From Spirometra erinaceieuropaei (lineage: Eukaryota > Platyhelminthes > Cestoda > Diphyllobothriidea > Diphyllobothriidae), in NCBI GenBank assembly GCA_902702965.1, contig CACRXP010000033.1, positions 1,536,354 to 1,600,353 of the forward strand: a stretch of 64,000 nt of DNA. The letters are read 5' to 3'. Each line of letters opens with the position of its first letter. Position 1 is the stretch's first letter. The translations under genes and the position numbers were made by a program. Shown piece after piece: positions 35,440 through 47,985 of this stretch. A model generated the notes under the pieces. That model did not search any database, had not been told where the DNA came from, and worked only from the letters and a program-made list of their open reading frames with translations.

Positions 35440-36055
35440 CTAAGACTGAGAAAACGGGATGGAATCCATGAAACGGGCATCCTGGGACGGACTGGAAGTC
35501 TTAGCATCCACGCAGTGTTGAAGTAACTGCAACTGCGACGGAGCGGCCACCTCGTGATGGATGATGCGCGACTATCCAAGCGGCTCTTTTACGAAGACAC
35601 TGTTACAGGTGCTCGCTGACCGGGAAGACAAAAAAGATGATCCAACGACACTCTGAAGAACTCTCTGATGTGACGGCAGATCAACCCAAGGACCTGGGAG
35701 GACCTCGCCCAGAACAGACCGGGCTGGAGATGAAGACTAGCCCAGCCATCTACCAAGCAACCCGGGTAGCCGCCGCTAAAGCCAAAGGGCTGCGTGCAGG
35801 ACTCCGATTCGAAACTACGCCACTCAACTCCGCCCGCGTTCGCGCTGTCAGCAAACATTTCGCGCGCGGATCGGCCTCGTTGGTCACCTTCGGACTGGAT
35901 GCGCCAACTGCAATTGCTGCCTCCGCGACCGCGGCTGCCCAGCCTCCGTTCAACCGTGCCCAGATGACGGAGCAGGAGAGAGTGCGGTGGATGTGGCGCA
36001 AGTTTACTATCACTTCAAAAAAAATCACGCGTAAGTCACCGGGCCCGCTTTAACT
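35440..36055 (+). mobile_element. LINE 3' end fragment (RT C-terminus)
   Basis: With frame changes the plus strand reads like the end of the zinc-finger-tailed LINE: LQLRRSGHLV and MDDARLSKRLFYEDT (about 35530-35605), then DTLKNSL, RTWEDLAQNRPGW (35687-35725) and VAAAKAKGLR (35767-35796). The frame 35637-36053 covers part of it but is not a separate gene. The repeat at 36025-36120 follows directly. Confidence 0.6.
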
Positions 36056-36120
36056 CTGCTGTGGAGCACGCGGTGGACATTGTCAGTCACAAGGATCGAG
36101 CAGTCATTTCTGGCTTGCCC
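36025..36120 (-). repeat. Composite repeat R1, first-module fragment
   Basis: GCGTAAGTCACCGGGCCC and GAGCACGCGGTGGACATTGT correspond to the module at 50-110. Confidence 0.45.
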
Positions 36121-37269
36121 TCGAACACTGTCAAAGATTGAAAAAACTGTCCATTTTAGATTTATTTCGTGGATTTTGCCTCTGTATGTCACTCGAGTCC
36201 TTGGGACCGATCGTGCTACGAGATTACGTAGCGCCGAAGTTTCTTCGATCGCTCCAAGCCTACTGGCTCAGAACGAGAGATAAAGTTCGCGTGAACGTTG
36301 AGGCCAGTGATTTCCTCGACGTCGTTTCCTCTCCGGCCTGTGTTCCATCACGAGCGTCGTTTAAATACTTGGTTGAGTGGGTTCTACAGCACGTCCTGCC
36401 TGACCGCCCCAGTGCCGCAATAGGCCATAGTCCTGAGCCTGGATTACGCTCGTGGCGTTAGGGCGATGGGGTGGAGGGGGGAGTTCCCTAAAAACATGAA
36501 ACAATGCAGACACTATGGGGGGAAGGGGGTAGGGAAAGATTTCCGCAGTCACAGATTTATGTCGGGTCAGAGCAGACTGTCAAATTCTGGATTTGAACAA
36601 CTTCAATCGAAGAAGACACGAGTGGACTCAAGCGCCGGACCAACCAAGCGAGCAAAGCCTCTGCAGAAACCTGTGAAATCGGGGAATGCGCCAAGCAATC
36701 ACTGCCAGACAGGGCACGGAATAACCGATGTGCAAGACGGCAGGACGGCTAGGTTGCACGATCCCTGACCGACCCTACCGAGCCTCAACGAGTGGTTGAC
36801 ATGAGAAATAACAGGCTTCTTTACAGCCAACCTTAATGTTACAGAAAAATCTACGAATGTATTGGCTACCAGAGAGTGATTATACAATACAGCAGACCGA
36901 CATCTTTTCGATGAATCTTTCAAGATGTAGTTACTTGGTGTGAAGTTCTGAACTCGTCCTCCAAATTTCCTTTCAAAAAGACATACTGTCATAGATTTTA
37001 TGAACTATCCTCGCCATCTGTGTTGGATTCCGTAAATTTTATGCATGAGGAAAATTAGGCCTGAGATATCTTTCCTAGGCATCGTGATTCATGAGGTTCA
37101 ATGAAACAGACATTACAAAAATTAAAAAGCATCGATAAGTTTGTGTCGACCACCAGTCGGCAGTCTGATTGGGGAGTAGTCTATGACCTCTCTAAAAGTC
37201 TCCTTTGATCGATTTTGTAAACTGCACCTCTTTTAAGAAACAGATGATCCTAGCTCGTGTAATTCGGCC
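36121..37269. other. Part of the F1-F2 intron, unassigned
   Basis: Frames up to 107 codons on the plus strand show no motif. Confidence 0.35.
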
Positions 37270-37670
37270 AAGATGGCCTGTAGTATTGTTTGGGATGCCA
37301 ACACTCCCAAACATGAGAGCCAGTCGATCACTGGGGGGCCACGTGCGTATTGCCCTAGCGCGTTGTCAGCATCATCGTGGTGCTTCGCCATTGACTGCCC
37401 CCCTCGAGCCTGATCGATCCGTGTATTCGAATTATCGATCAGCTCGTCCAGAATCTTCTTTTTGAATTGAATTGGGCTGAATGCAGGCGAACCCCAGTAG
37501 GATGTTATAAATACACGTTACTTTCCCAGTTAGACTTGACCTGCAGTTTCCTAATACACTTTTTCGTGGCCGGTCGTGTTCTTCTCTGCCGCGTTGGTAT
37601 TGGGGACAAATGTCGAACGTGCATACGTTCCACGTGATTTCAAGTACCAGGCCGGGTCATAACAAGTATC
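37270..37670 (-). repeat. Repeat R2, right copy (inverted)
   Basis: AACACTCCCAAACATGAGAG, CACTGGGGGGCCACGTGCG, CCAGTAGGATGTTATAAATA and AAGTACCAGGCCGGGTCAT are the reverse complement of the left copy at 10510-10895. Confidence 0.65.
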
Positions 37671-37869
37671 AGTTAATTGTGAGTTTGACGCAACGTACAG
37701 AGGGCAGAACCTATACGATTGTCAAAACGCGCGGCTTATAGCCTCCACAAAGAACCCGATGAGACATAGTTACAGAACAAAAACTAGTCTCGTTTCCTTC
37801 GAAAAGTTGCATCACCAGTACAACGGCGCATTTCCAATAGCTTTTCTTTTGCATACAATTACTTGACCT

Positions 37870-38200
37870 CGGTACCTGTGCGTCCCCCGACCCCACCTGC
37901 AAAAGCCCCTATTACCACTAGTCCCCCATTACAGGTGGATGGGGTTTGTTTACTTCATGTGGGGCTACATAAACACACCTGACCGAAAATCGGATAAACG
38001 GATGTCTTCCAAGGCACTGATATTAGGTTATAATTTTCTTTGTATTATATCACTTGTTTGGCCAGACACAGACAAAAGAGCTGATGAGACACGGGAATAA
38101 TCCCCCGTAATGCACGTAGCCTTGACCTAAACCCTAGAAAGGGTGCCGATTCTCGTGGCATAAACCTAGACCTAATCCCAATCCAGACCTCCCGAGAATT
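37870..38200. repeat. Repeat R4 with TTAGGG-like degenerate segment, copy 2
   Basis: CCCATTACAGGTGGATGGGG, TTCATGTGGGGCTACATAAA, GACCTAAACCCTAG and GACCTAATCCCAATCCAGAC. Similar degenerate CCTAA-type DNA also occurs at 11062-11115 and 24765-24850. Confidence 0.4.
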
Positions 38201-38382
38201 TAACGCAAAACCACCTGTATAAGGAAGCGGCTCCGACTTTCGCGTTTATTCGAGATCTTTATTGAGAAAGTTTCTTCTGACAAAAATAAGAACCGGCGAA
38301 AAATCATGAAGAGAATGTGGCGGCAGGGTGGAATCGGTAAAAAAAGGCTTGAATGCAAAAGTGCAGGAATAAAGAGACATAC

Positions 38383-38469
38383 TTTTGTGGACACTGTTTG
38401 CGTGCCTCTTCAGTTCCTGATTGCGAGTAAAGGCTTTGCCACAAGTCTCACACGTGTGCTTTTGTATTT
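38383..38469 (-). CDS. Zinc-finger exon F1 (C2H2, single finger)
   Basis: The acceptor is a pyrimidine-rich stretch ending TTCTAG just above 38469, and the donor is A|GTATGT just below 38383. The 28 full codons read IQKHTCETCGKAF then helix RNQELKR, then H-ANSV-H. All four zinc ligands and the core F and L are present. Predicted DNA-contact residues at helix positions -1, 2, 3 and 6 are R, Q, E, R. This is the most upstream finger exon seen and differs most in its linker (IQKHT instead of LREYA). It lies 372 bp left of a large foldback element and 4.4 kb upstream of F2. Further finger exons or the start exon may lie to the right, but none was recognised. Confidence 0.85.
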
Positions 38470-38840
38470 CTAGAACACACGGAAGAACGTTTTAATAAAG
38501 GAGGGGTTGGACTTCATACTTTAAATGTCAACAAGGGGATATCTACGTATGCCACACACGATCTGGCCCTCAGTTCTGGGGAGCGACGATAAACCGTACC
38601 AGTAGGCATGCCTCCAAGCAACAAGCCTTGGTGGGTCGTGTTAGATCAAGTGAAGAATGCGCTGATTTGGCATGAGTAAGGGTATGCTGGCATCGGTTTC
38701 CCTCCCCTCGCTTCCTCTCTCTCTCTCGCACATCCACCAATGACCTCTCGGGGCCTGCCAGCTGACTGATGATAGAATTGGACGCAGCGGTTGGCGTGGT
38801 GTAGAGTCCCGGACAAATGCATGCCAAATGTGCAAACATA

Positions 38841-39832
38841 CAGTGAGTGAACGATCTCATGAAATGTTGTCCAAAATTCTGAAATGCGTTTACGATTGTG
38901 AAGGATTACTTGGGCGCGGTTGTAATAATGATTACCTTGCGATATAATCCTATAATACTTCGGACTCGGCAGGATTTCAGCTTTTGAATACGTTGTTATT
39001 TAATCTCCTATAGAAACTGAACTTGGTAAAAAATGACTATTTAAGTAGCACGCATTTTTCTCATTGATTTTCCATGGTCTTATAAAATCAAATATATTTT
39101 ATAGAAACCACGAACAAAAATATGCTTTCTTTCAGTCATTTGATAAAGAATCACGTCGTCTTTATATTTTATACTCGAAAAAGGCGTATAATTATGCTTT
39201 AAAAGTTTTCTAATTCCCGATTATTTGGAACCTGATCAGCCCTTGCATTAACGCCTAACGATTTCAGTTTGCATGCTGCATGCGTTCCGCGTAAGGAAAA
39301 TCATATATTCTCCCATGCCTTTAAGAAAATGCCATATTGAGTCCATAAAATTTTGCGATGGATGCAGACTATGTTGTACATTTCATGAGGAGCGGTGGTA
39401 AAAGGACAGGTACAATGCTGCATGAATAGACATTGCACGGTTTTAAAAAATCTCATAATTAGAAACTTTTTGAAAACCTAATTATACTCTTTCTTCGAGT
39501 ATAAAATATAAAGTTGGCGTGATTTTCTATCAAACGAGTGGAAGAAAGAGTCCTTTTGCTCATGTTTTTTATGAAATGTATTTAAATTTATATGTCTGTC
39601 GAAAATCACTTTGAAAAATGCATGCTATATAAGTAGTCATATTTCGCCAAGCACGGTTTCTACGGGAGATTGAGAAAGGGTTAATTTAAAAGCCGACATT
39701 CTGCCGAGTCTGAAATATTATAGAATTATGCCGCAAGATAATCAGTATTACAACCCCACCTAAGTAATCTATCCTAACTGAAAACGAATTTCAGAATTTT
39801 GGCCAACATTTCATGAGATCAGTCACTCATTG
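38841..39832. mobile_element. Foldback element B (~992 bp, TA-flanked)
   Basis: Starts CAGTGAGTGAACGATCTCAT and ends ATGAGATCAGTCACTCATTG, flanked by TA. Its interior closely follows element A (CTAATTCCCGATTATTTGGA, GGATGCAGACTATGTTGTAC). Confidence 0.8.
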
Positions 39833-40269
39833 TAAGTAGGCATAATGGCTCATCCCTCATTACCAATGACTGCAGAGGGTTCATGAATTGATTTGACTTA
39901 TAAGGATTGCTTTGCGAGTGTCATGCAACCGATATTGGTCATGGCTGCGCATATTACGGAATAGGTGTATGCAATGGCTAAAGTTGCGGTTGCGGTGTGG
40001 AAGAGGGAAATGTAAGTGATGAGGGACGGCAGGCCTGTAACAGGGGGGGGGGTTACCCCTGGGCATCACAGTCATCAGGTCAGCTTGAAGGTAGCAAGAT
40101 ATGACGAAAGATACAATAATGATGGGTCTTTTGAGTAGAGAACACGGGGACACTGCCTTTCACGCTCTTGCAGTTAGCGAAGCTAACGCGACCGTTGACG
40201 GTTGTCGAACATGTTCGAGGCAGAGTGAGACAGTGGGGCGAGTTGGTTTTATAGGTGCTTTTATGCGTA

Positions 40270-41264
40270 CAGTAAGTGAGCTAACGCATGAAATCTCAGC
40301 AGAAATTCCGAAATTCGTTTCCGTTTCGAAAAGATTAATTAAGTAGGGTTGTAAAACTAATCCACATGCCGCATAATTATATGATATTTCAGTTACCTCA
40401 GGATGCCGGCTTTCGAACGAACTCCCTTCCGGCTGCATGCAACAACTACACTCTGTGAAAAGATGACTACTTACTTAGCATGAGTTTTTCTCATCGATTT
40501 TCGATGCCCCTAAATGTCCAATTATATTTCATGAAAAACATTCCTAAAAATATTCATTCTTTTGCTCATTTTGTAGAAAATTACGTCTTCTTCCAATCTT
40601 ATACTCGAAGGAAGGGTATAATTCGGTTTGCAAAAAAATCTTCCAATTCCCGAATAATTTTGAATCCAACCTGCTGTTACACTTGCATTCAGGGTTCCCA
40701 AACTACAAGCCTTATGATTCCTGCGTACGGAAAACCATAAATTTCTCTGCAGTAATAAAGTGGGACCATATAGGGTTCATAAAATCAGGCAGTGGATTTG
40801 ACCTATATTGTTAACTCTACAAGCCACATTGGTAAATGCCGAGAGATGATGTTTTGTGAACGGCCATTTCACGGTATTAAAAGATCTCACAATTAGAAAC
40901 TTTTTAAAACCAAATTATACCCTTCCTTCGAGTATAAGATTTGAAGAAGACGTAATTCTCTACGAACTGAGCAAAAGTAAATATTTTTATGCACGTGTTC
41001 CTTGAAATATAATTGAACCTTTAAGAGCATGGAAAATCAATGAAAAAAATGCATGCTATTTAAGTAGCCATTTTTTACGGAGTATGGTTTTTGGATGCAG
41101 CCAAAATGAAGTTTGTTCGAAAGCCGGCGTCCTGGAGTAACTGATTTTTTTATAGAATTATGCTGCATGACGATTAATTTTACAACCCTACTTAATTAGT
41201 CTTTTCGAAACGGAAACGCGCTTCGGAATTTCTGTTGACATTTCATGAGTTAACCCACCTACTG
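40270..41264. mobile_element. Foldback element C (~995 bp, TA-flanked)
   Basis: Starts CAGTAAGTGAGCTAACGCAT and ends ATGAGTTAACCCACCTACTG, flanked by TA. The subfamily differs from A, B and D in its ends (GCTAAC instead of CGATCT) but shares the internal TATACTCGAAGGAAGGGTAT-type arms. Confidence 0.8.
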
Positions 41265-41487
41265 TACTAACTCATGAAGTGTTAGCCGAAATTCTCACGT
41301 GTGTTTTCGACTCAAAAAGATTACTTAAGAAGGGTAGTAATCTGAATTTCCTTGCAGAATAATCACAAGGTATTTCAGTTAGTTCGGGATGCCGGCTTTT
41401 GAACGAACTTCTTTTCGGTCGCCTGCAAAAATTACGCTCGGTAAAAAATAACTACTTAAGAAATGTGAAGTTTTTCCCATTGATTTT
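41265..41487. mobile_element. Half foldback element fused to element C
   Basis: Directly after element C the sequence CTAACTCATGAAGTGTTAGC restarts the left arm and runs ~220 bp (to ACTACTTAAGAAATG...CATTGATTTTCG), then stops near the centre of symmetry. The right arm is absent. Confidence 0.7.
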
Positions 41488-43834
41488 CGTTCTCCGAGTT
41501 GGGGAGAACAGTGCTTACGTACTTGTGTGAGAGCGGGAAATAGAAAAGGAATCGCTTTAAACATGAGGTTGACAAGATAACGATGTAATCTGGAGGTAAA
41601 GCGAGTGGCGTTCGGCACCAATACAGAAATCAAGCCTCTACCAGAGAGTATTCAATAAACTAAATATCGCTAACTCAGAGATTTATATAACGAAAGACCA
41701 CCCTTAGGACCCCACCAATTCGACTAAACATCACAGTGAAAAAAACAGAGTAGAACTGCGTTCAAAGGCAGTAATGAATTCAAGCACTACATATGCAAAC
41801 AACCTGCACTTCCAGGAATGTCCACGGCCTCCTTGGCGGTTGATTCTTCCATCTCAGGTTTGAAATATTGTCCCTCTGCCAAAAAACACAACTTGAAACA
41901 ACAAAATGACAAACCTAAGACGTTCGACTGCATGACTTCTTCGGCAACAAGAGACAGACGCTTTGATACATTTAAGTCTCCTGTGAGTTCGCTTTTCGGG
42001 TTTGCACGTGCTTTCACTGACAAAAATAACGATGGTGGTCGCCAATCCTCACCGCTGTCTGTCCAGTCGTCTTCGCCTGATCCAGACTCCTGTTGGACAG
42101 ACATTTGCCGGCACTGACGCTAACGATTAAACCAGACTTAGGTAGAACCAATTAAATCTTACAGGTAGAGTCGGCTGGACTGACTCGGTAACCTAAAACA
42201 GGCAATACAGACTGTTAGGATTGCGTTTTGTGCCTTTAAGCATCGATTGCGCGCGCGCCGTACGGTGGCAGTTAGTCCCTCCCATTAAACACAATGTGTG
42301 CAGAGAATATTAGTGACATGTGCGGACAAAGCATCATGCATACGGAGGGATGAATACAAGGTAGGACGCTTGAGTATGTCTACTTGACTGCAAAATTCGA
42401 ACGCGCAGCTCTGAATGGTGCTTCATAGCTCAGGTGGTTAGAGCGTTGGCTGTACTCAAGCCCTCCCCCTCGCTGTCCTGGGTGCGAATTCCACCGAGTT
42501 TTTCACAGTTTGGTCAAAAAGAACTAATGGCTTCGTCGTTGGAAGAATGTTTAGACATTTCAGCCCTATAAACTCCTTATAAAGTAATGCTTTAAATTGT
42601 GGTAAATTACTCGGAATAAAGCCTCTCAAGCTTAGTCTGAAAATTGGTATTAATGTTGGGGCCGGAATGCACAAGTTTCGACGGGATAATCATGCAATAT
42701 TCACAAGTTACCAACAGACACTCAGTAGTATACACGTGTTGTATGATTCGCCCCACTGACGGCATAGGTACTCGCAAGAAGCCCAGACACGTGTTTAGCC
42801 AATTTGCTGACGCTGTTTGACAGCCGCGAGGGGTTCGGCTCATCAGTGGGTCGCCTAGCGTCCCCCCATTTGATTTCTGTAGTTTTGAAACATAATTCGT
42901 GTCATGCAGCATCAGAAAGTCGGCGAGATACGTGCCTTGGCATTTATCTAGTACTTGTGCTGACAGTAGAACGAATCACAAAAAAAGGTCTAGACAGTAA
43001 TTTCAAGACAGGAATGGGACGTTTCCGTGCTAAGATCAGCCTCCAAGGTCGTACGAACCATTCGTGATTCTGAAGTCGTGAAAAAGTATCCACTGCCAGG
43101 CGGCTATCTTTTTGCAGTCTTTTGAGCGAAAACGCCAGCACAATTTCAGCCCTTCCATCGTCCATAAGGAGCCGCTGCGTACTGAACTCATAAGACTCTT
43201 CAGGTCACAATCATTAGAAGTATATTAGTCTGGATGTTTGTGTCCGGCATTATTGTGTCTATCGGTACCCCAAATTGTAATGCTCTCAGATGAGCTCCCA
43301 ATTTAAACAGACGAAAGTCACCTGGCGGTACATCGAACTCTGAACAGACCTTCGAATGTCCATAACAAATAGTTTTTTTCTAGTGCTACTCTCGACTCGT
43401 GCAAAACGTGCGCGGGAGCCGACGTCTTCAAATTTTTATCTGTAGCCGAATGCGAAATATGCAAGCCGGCCCTCTTCAAAGAAAGAATTGAACCTCACAC
43501 CATACAACGCATTATTAGATCTCTCCTTGCACACACAACGTGAGGTCTTTCCAGTTGGTCGTTGCAAACACCTACCTCCAATCCCCGCCCTCCCCCACGC
43601 TGGAGGCATCTAGTTACCCGTATGTAAATGATGCCCACACTCGAAGTCAAATTGAAGACATCCTTAGCTCGGTTTTAGAAAGGGTCTGGCTGCATCTCTA
43701 AGTAAAAACCCGACTCTCTAAGTAAAAAAACCCGACCTACTGAGGAACTTCGCTACCTAACCTACCTCGACCTTGCTCTCCTCTCTAGCGGAGTGTCTTC
43801 CCTCTCCTACCTATGCAGTGCCACGCGACCCTCG
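41488..43834. other. Unassigned DNA before the RTE-like element
   Basis: Apart from the tRNA-like SINE at 42417-42615, nothing was recognised. The last few hundred bases may be the eroded 5' part of the RTE-like element. Confidence 0.35.
42417..42615 (+). mobile_element. Second tRNA-derived SINE type, copy 1
   Basis: TAGCTCAGGTGGTTAGAGCG is a clean A box. GGCT-7 nt-AGCC forms an anticodon-like arm, and GGGTGCGAATTCC is a diverged B box. A non-tRNA body follows (GTTTTTCACAGTTTGGTCAA ... GGTAAATTACTC). The acceptor stem is not intact, so it is not a working tRNA gene. Confidence 0.5.
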
Positions 43835-45395
43835 CTCCCCCCCTCTGAAGGAGAATTCTTCAATGCCATACGAAAGCTACGCAACAATAAGGCACCCTGA
43901 GAGGACGGTATACACGCTGAGGTCTTCAAGTCTTGTGTCGACACTGGCGCCCTGGCTCCATGAGGTGATCGAACGAGCGTGGAGAGACGAGGTTGTTCCT
44001 GATGAGTGGGGCTTAGGCATCCTTGTGCCTACCCTCAAGAAGGGAGATAAGACTAGATGCGAGAACTACCGCGGCATAAGTCTCATCGGCGTTGCTGTGA
44101 AGATCTTCGCTATTGTGCTACGTAGGCGATTCCAGGCTGTGCGTGACTGAAGGACGAGACCCAACCAAGCCGAATTTCGTGCTGGACATGGATTCGCAGA
44201 CCACATATTTACACTGAGGCGCATTCTCGAATTTCGCCATAGCTACCAACAACCGACGGCCGTCTGCTTCATCGACTTTGCCATCGCGTTCGATTCCGTT
44301 CATCGTGAGTCCCTGTGGCGGATAATGGGGCTAGATGGTGTCCCGCCAAAAATCATTGCCATGATCAAGACCTATTATCGCCACACTACTTCGAGAGTCC
44401 TGGTTCACAACAATCTTACCCAACCGTTCGGTATACGGTCTGGCGTTCGACAGGGATGTATCCTGTCACCCATACTGTTCAGCTGCGCTATTGAATGGAT
44501 CCTCGGGAGGGCCGTACACGAAGGTAACGGTGTTGAGTTTGCACCTGGACACCGACTGACTGATCTCGACTATGCCGATGATATTGCCTTACTTGCCTCA
44601 AGTTTTGGTGATCTGCAGTCTATGGTGTCACGAGTGAACAAGGTCGCTAAATTGGTTGGTTTATCCATTAACGCTGGGAAGACCAAAGTGTTTTCAAGCT
44701 GCATCCCTGACCAGAAAAAAGCACCCTTCGGGATTGATGGCTGTCAACTTGAAGAAGTAGACAGTTTTAAATACCTTGGGACGAGGCTGCTGCCTAATGG
44801 ACAGAGTGAGGACGACATTGTCTCCCGAATCGATGCTGCTCGCCGGGTTTTCTCAAGCCTTCGGAAATGCCTATGGATCCGACGTGACCTTTGCATCGCC
44901 ACTAAGATTCGCGTGTACCGTGCATCTGTCCGGTCTGTCCTTCTCTACGGTTGTGAATGCTGGGCTGTGCGCGTGGAGGACGAGCGAAAACTGGAGGTAT
45001 TTGAGCACCACTGCCTGAGGACCATCCTTCGAGTGAAGTGCACCGACTTTGTCTCAAATGAGACAGTCCGCGCTCGCTACGACAACATCGCAAGGATAAC
45101 TCAGACCACTCAAGAAAGACGACTAAGGTGGTTCGGGCATGTTCTTCATCGTCCACCTCAGAAGCTCAGTGTTACTTCCATCGATCCGGCACCGCTACCC
45201 ATTGGAGGCGTCGAAGAGGGAGGTCAGTTCAATACCTGGCTCGACACAGTTCGTCAAGACATGGAGGTGGTTCTTGGACCTTCGGTATTCGATCTACGTC
45301 GTTGGCGAAGGGAATGGGTTGAGCTGTCCAGATCTGCTGTCGCGGATCGTCACGCGTGGAGAGGTACAGTTCGTGACATCATCGAGGCCGGCTAG
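43835..45395 (+). pseudogene. RTE-like non-LTR retrotransposon reverse transcriptase
   Basis: From about 43943 one reading frame runs to the natural stop at 45393-45395, broken only by TGA at 44148-44150. Visible RT motifs are WGLGILVPTLKKGDK, ENYRGISL, FIDFAIAFDSV (a K to I change in the usual KAFD), RQGCILSPILF and the catalytic box YADD (about 44571). The C-terminus has the RRLRWFGHVL motif typical of RTE-like and related LINE proteins. Upstream of 43943 the protein continues in another frame (FNAIRKLRNNKAP, stop, EDGIHAEVF), so there is one frameshift plus an extra stop. No endonuclease domain was found upstream, so the copy is 5'-truncated or too decayed. About 80 bp of 3' tail follow. 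Confidence 0.85.
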
Positions 45396-45896
45396 ATTAG
45401 GCATGATCGCAGCCGTATCAAGTACAAGTACCTACTGAGGGACAGGGCGAAGACCGTCTCAGGACACCTGCTACAGTAATGGCTTTTTGTCTGACTGTAT
45501 CCAGCCGCGTTGACAAGCTGTGGCAGGCAGTGACTGGCGCCATGGCGTCTTCAGTCAAAACCAACTAAATTTGACTCTCGACGGGGGGGGGTTAGTGCAT
45601 AGCAGGTGTCAGCGCCAGAATTGGAGTTCTGACGAAAGGATTCGACTCGTTGCGCGCGCATCTGCAATCTATCCACGTTGCCGAAGCCTATGAGGTGGGA
45701 ACTAATGCCCGGCAGATGTATCCGCAACGGACTGCGCGGTCAAAGTGTTTGAAATCTGAAGCGGGTCTCAGCTAATATTTAGGGCAAGATTTTGGAGGCA
45801 CGTTAATTCTCGAGTAAGTTTGGCTCATCTGCTAGAAACAATGAGGGTGGAGTGATGGCACCCCCTAGCTGGAGCGGCACTCTGGTTGGATGTGTA

Positions 45897-46885
45897 CAGT
45901 GCGTGACCTATCTCATGAAATGTTGGCTGAAATTCTGAAATGCGTTTATGATTAGGAAGGATTACTTGGTCGCGGTTGTGATACTGATTATCTTAAGGCA
46001 TACTGTTATAACATTTTGGACTCGGCAGAATGTCTGCTTTTAAATGAACTTCTTTTCAATCTCCTGTAGGAAGCGTGCTCGGTAAAAAATGACTACTTAA
46101 GTAGCATGTATTTTTCCAATTGATTTTAGATGGTCTTGAAAATTTAAATATATTTTATAGAAACCACAAACAAAATATGCTTTCTTTTAGTCAATCAATA
46201 GAGAATGACATCTTTATATTTTGTACTTCAGGAAGGAGTATAATTAGGTTTTTAAAAAGTTTTCTAATTGCCGAAAAATTTGGAGCCTGATCATTTGTTG
46301 CATTAGCGCTTAGTAATTACACTCTACAAGGTGCATGCGTTCCGCGTAAAGAAAATCACATATTTTTCTGTGTCATTAAATAGATATCATACAGGGTCCA
46401 TAAAATTTTGCAATGGATGCGGACCATGTTGTACCTTTCATGAGGAGCAGTGGTAAACGGCCAGGTACGATGCTATGTGAATGGACATATCGAGGTCTTA
46501 AAAAGTCTCATAATTGGAAACTTTTTAAAAACCTAATTATACTCCTTCCTGAAGTACAAAATATAAAGATGTCATTCTCTATTGATTGACTAAAAGAAAG
46601 CATATTTTGGTTGTGGTTTCTATAAAATATATTTGAATTCCCAAGACCATCGAAAATCAATGGGAAAAATGCATGCTACTTAAGTAGTCATTTTTTTTAC
46701 CGAGCACGCTTCCTACAGGAGATTGAAAAGAAGTTCATTTAAAAGCCGACATTCTGCCGAGTCCAAAATGATATAACAGTATGCCTTAAGATAATCAGTA
46801 TCACAACCGCGACCAAGTAATCCTTCCTAATCATAAACGCATTTCAGAATTTCAGCCAACATTTCATGAGATAGGTCACGCACTG
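45897..46885. mobile_element. Foldback element D (~989 bp, TA-flanked)
   Basis: Starts CAGTGCGTGACCTATCTCAT and ends ATGAGATAGGTCACGCACTG, a perfect 20-bp inverse, flanked by TA. Long, nearly uninterrupted complementary arms make it probably the youngest copy. Confidence 0.85.
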
Positions 46886-47264
46886 TATATTGTCCATCTT
46901 AGCCAAGCTGGACAGACCTTCCAGGCGGATGTTCGCTTTGTGAACTCTCATATATGACCGCAGCGACAGTATACTATTTCAGGTGGAGATATTTTATGTG
47001 CCGGCGGCAGTAAGTCACAGTAAAGTAACTAATGAGAAATGCCCTCCAAGCAGCGGAACATCAGACCCTGGAACGATTTAATATCCAAAGTGGTCACAAC
47101 AACGACAGATCAACGGCATTAACTTCCTGGCTACTGACGATGCCTCTATGGTGCTCAGTAGTGGGCAAAACATTCCAGTGCCCACTTCACACGACGCATG
47201 AAAGAAAAGAATTACCACCCCCATCGAAACCCCGCCTACATATCAGAGTCTCCGGTGATTAAGT

Positions 47265-47954
47265 TAATTTATGGTGGTAGTAGCAGTAGTAGTGGTAGTA
47301 ACAGTCGTAGTAGTAGTACTAATAGTAGTAGTAGGCTCGCTCCGCGTCGATCGCAATCTCCTTTCCCTAGCCCACCTGAAGCCGGTGTCAAAGAGGAGCC
47401 AAGTAGCAGCAGTAGTAGCAGCAGTAGCGGTGGTAGCAGTAGCAGGAGTGCAAATAGAGGTAGTAGTTGTTGTTTTTGTAGCATTAGTAGTAGTAGTAGT
47501 CCTGGTCCATTGTTGTGGACCAGGGGTGCGATGGTACGCTTATGTTCGGGTCCGGCCGTGCCAGCCACCTGCACCCTCTCCCGCCTCCGCTCTTCTTGAC
47601 TCCGTCCTGACATCGGGCGAAGGTTGGGGAGGAGGAGGAGGAGGAGGAGGAGGAGGAGGAGGAGGAAGAGGAGGAGGAGAGAGGGGTAGATACAACGTAA
47701 GTCCACTATCACTATCGAAGAACTCCCCCATAAATCACCGTGCTGCTTAGTACACGGTGGACATCGTCCGCAACGACAGTCGAACTGCCAGTAAAAGTAC
47801 TAGTAGTAGTAGTCCTGGTCAATTGCTGTGGACCAGGGGTGCGATGGTACGATTAGGTTCGTGTCCGGACGTGCCAGCTACTTGCGCCCTCTCCCGCCTC
47901 CGGTCTTCTTGACTCCATCTTGACATCGGGCGAAGGTTTTGGAGGAGGATGAGG

Positions 47955-47985
<31 letters not shown>

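Noticed and set aside
47198..47750. Ser-, Val- and Leu-rich open frames on both strands
   Set aside because: They follow the TAG, AGC and GGA triplet runs and inverted R1 modules; no protein signal outside the repeats.
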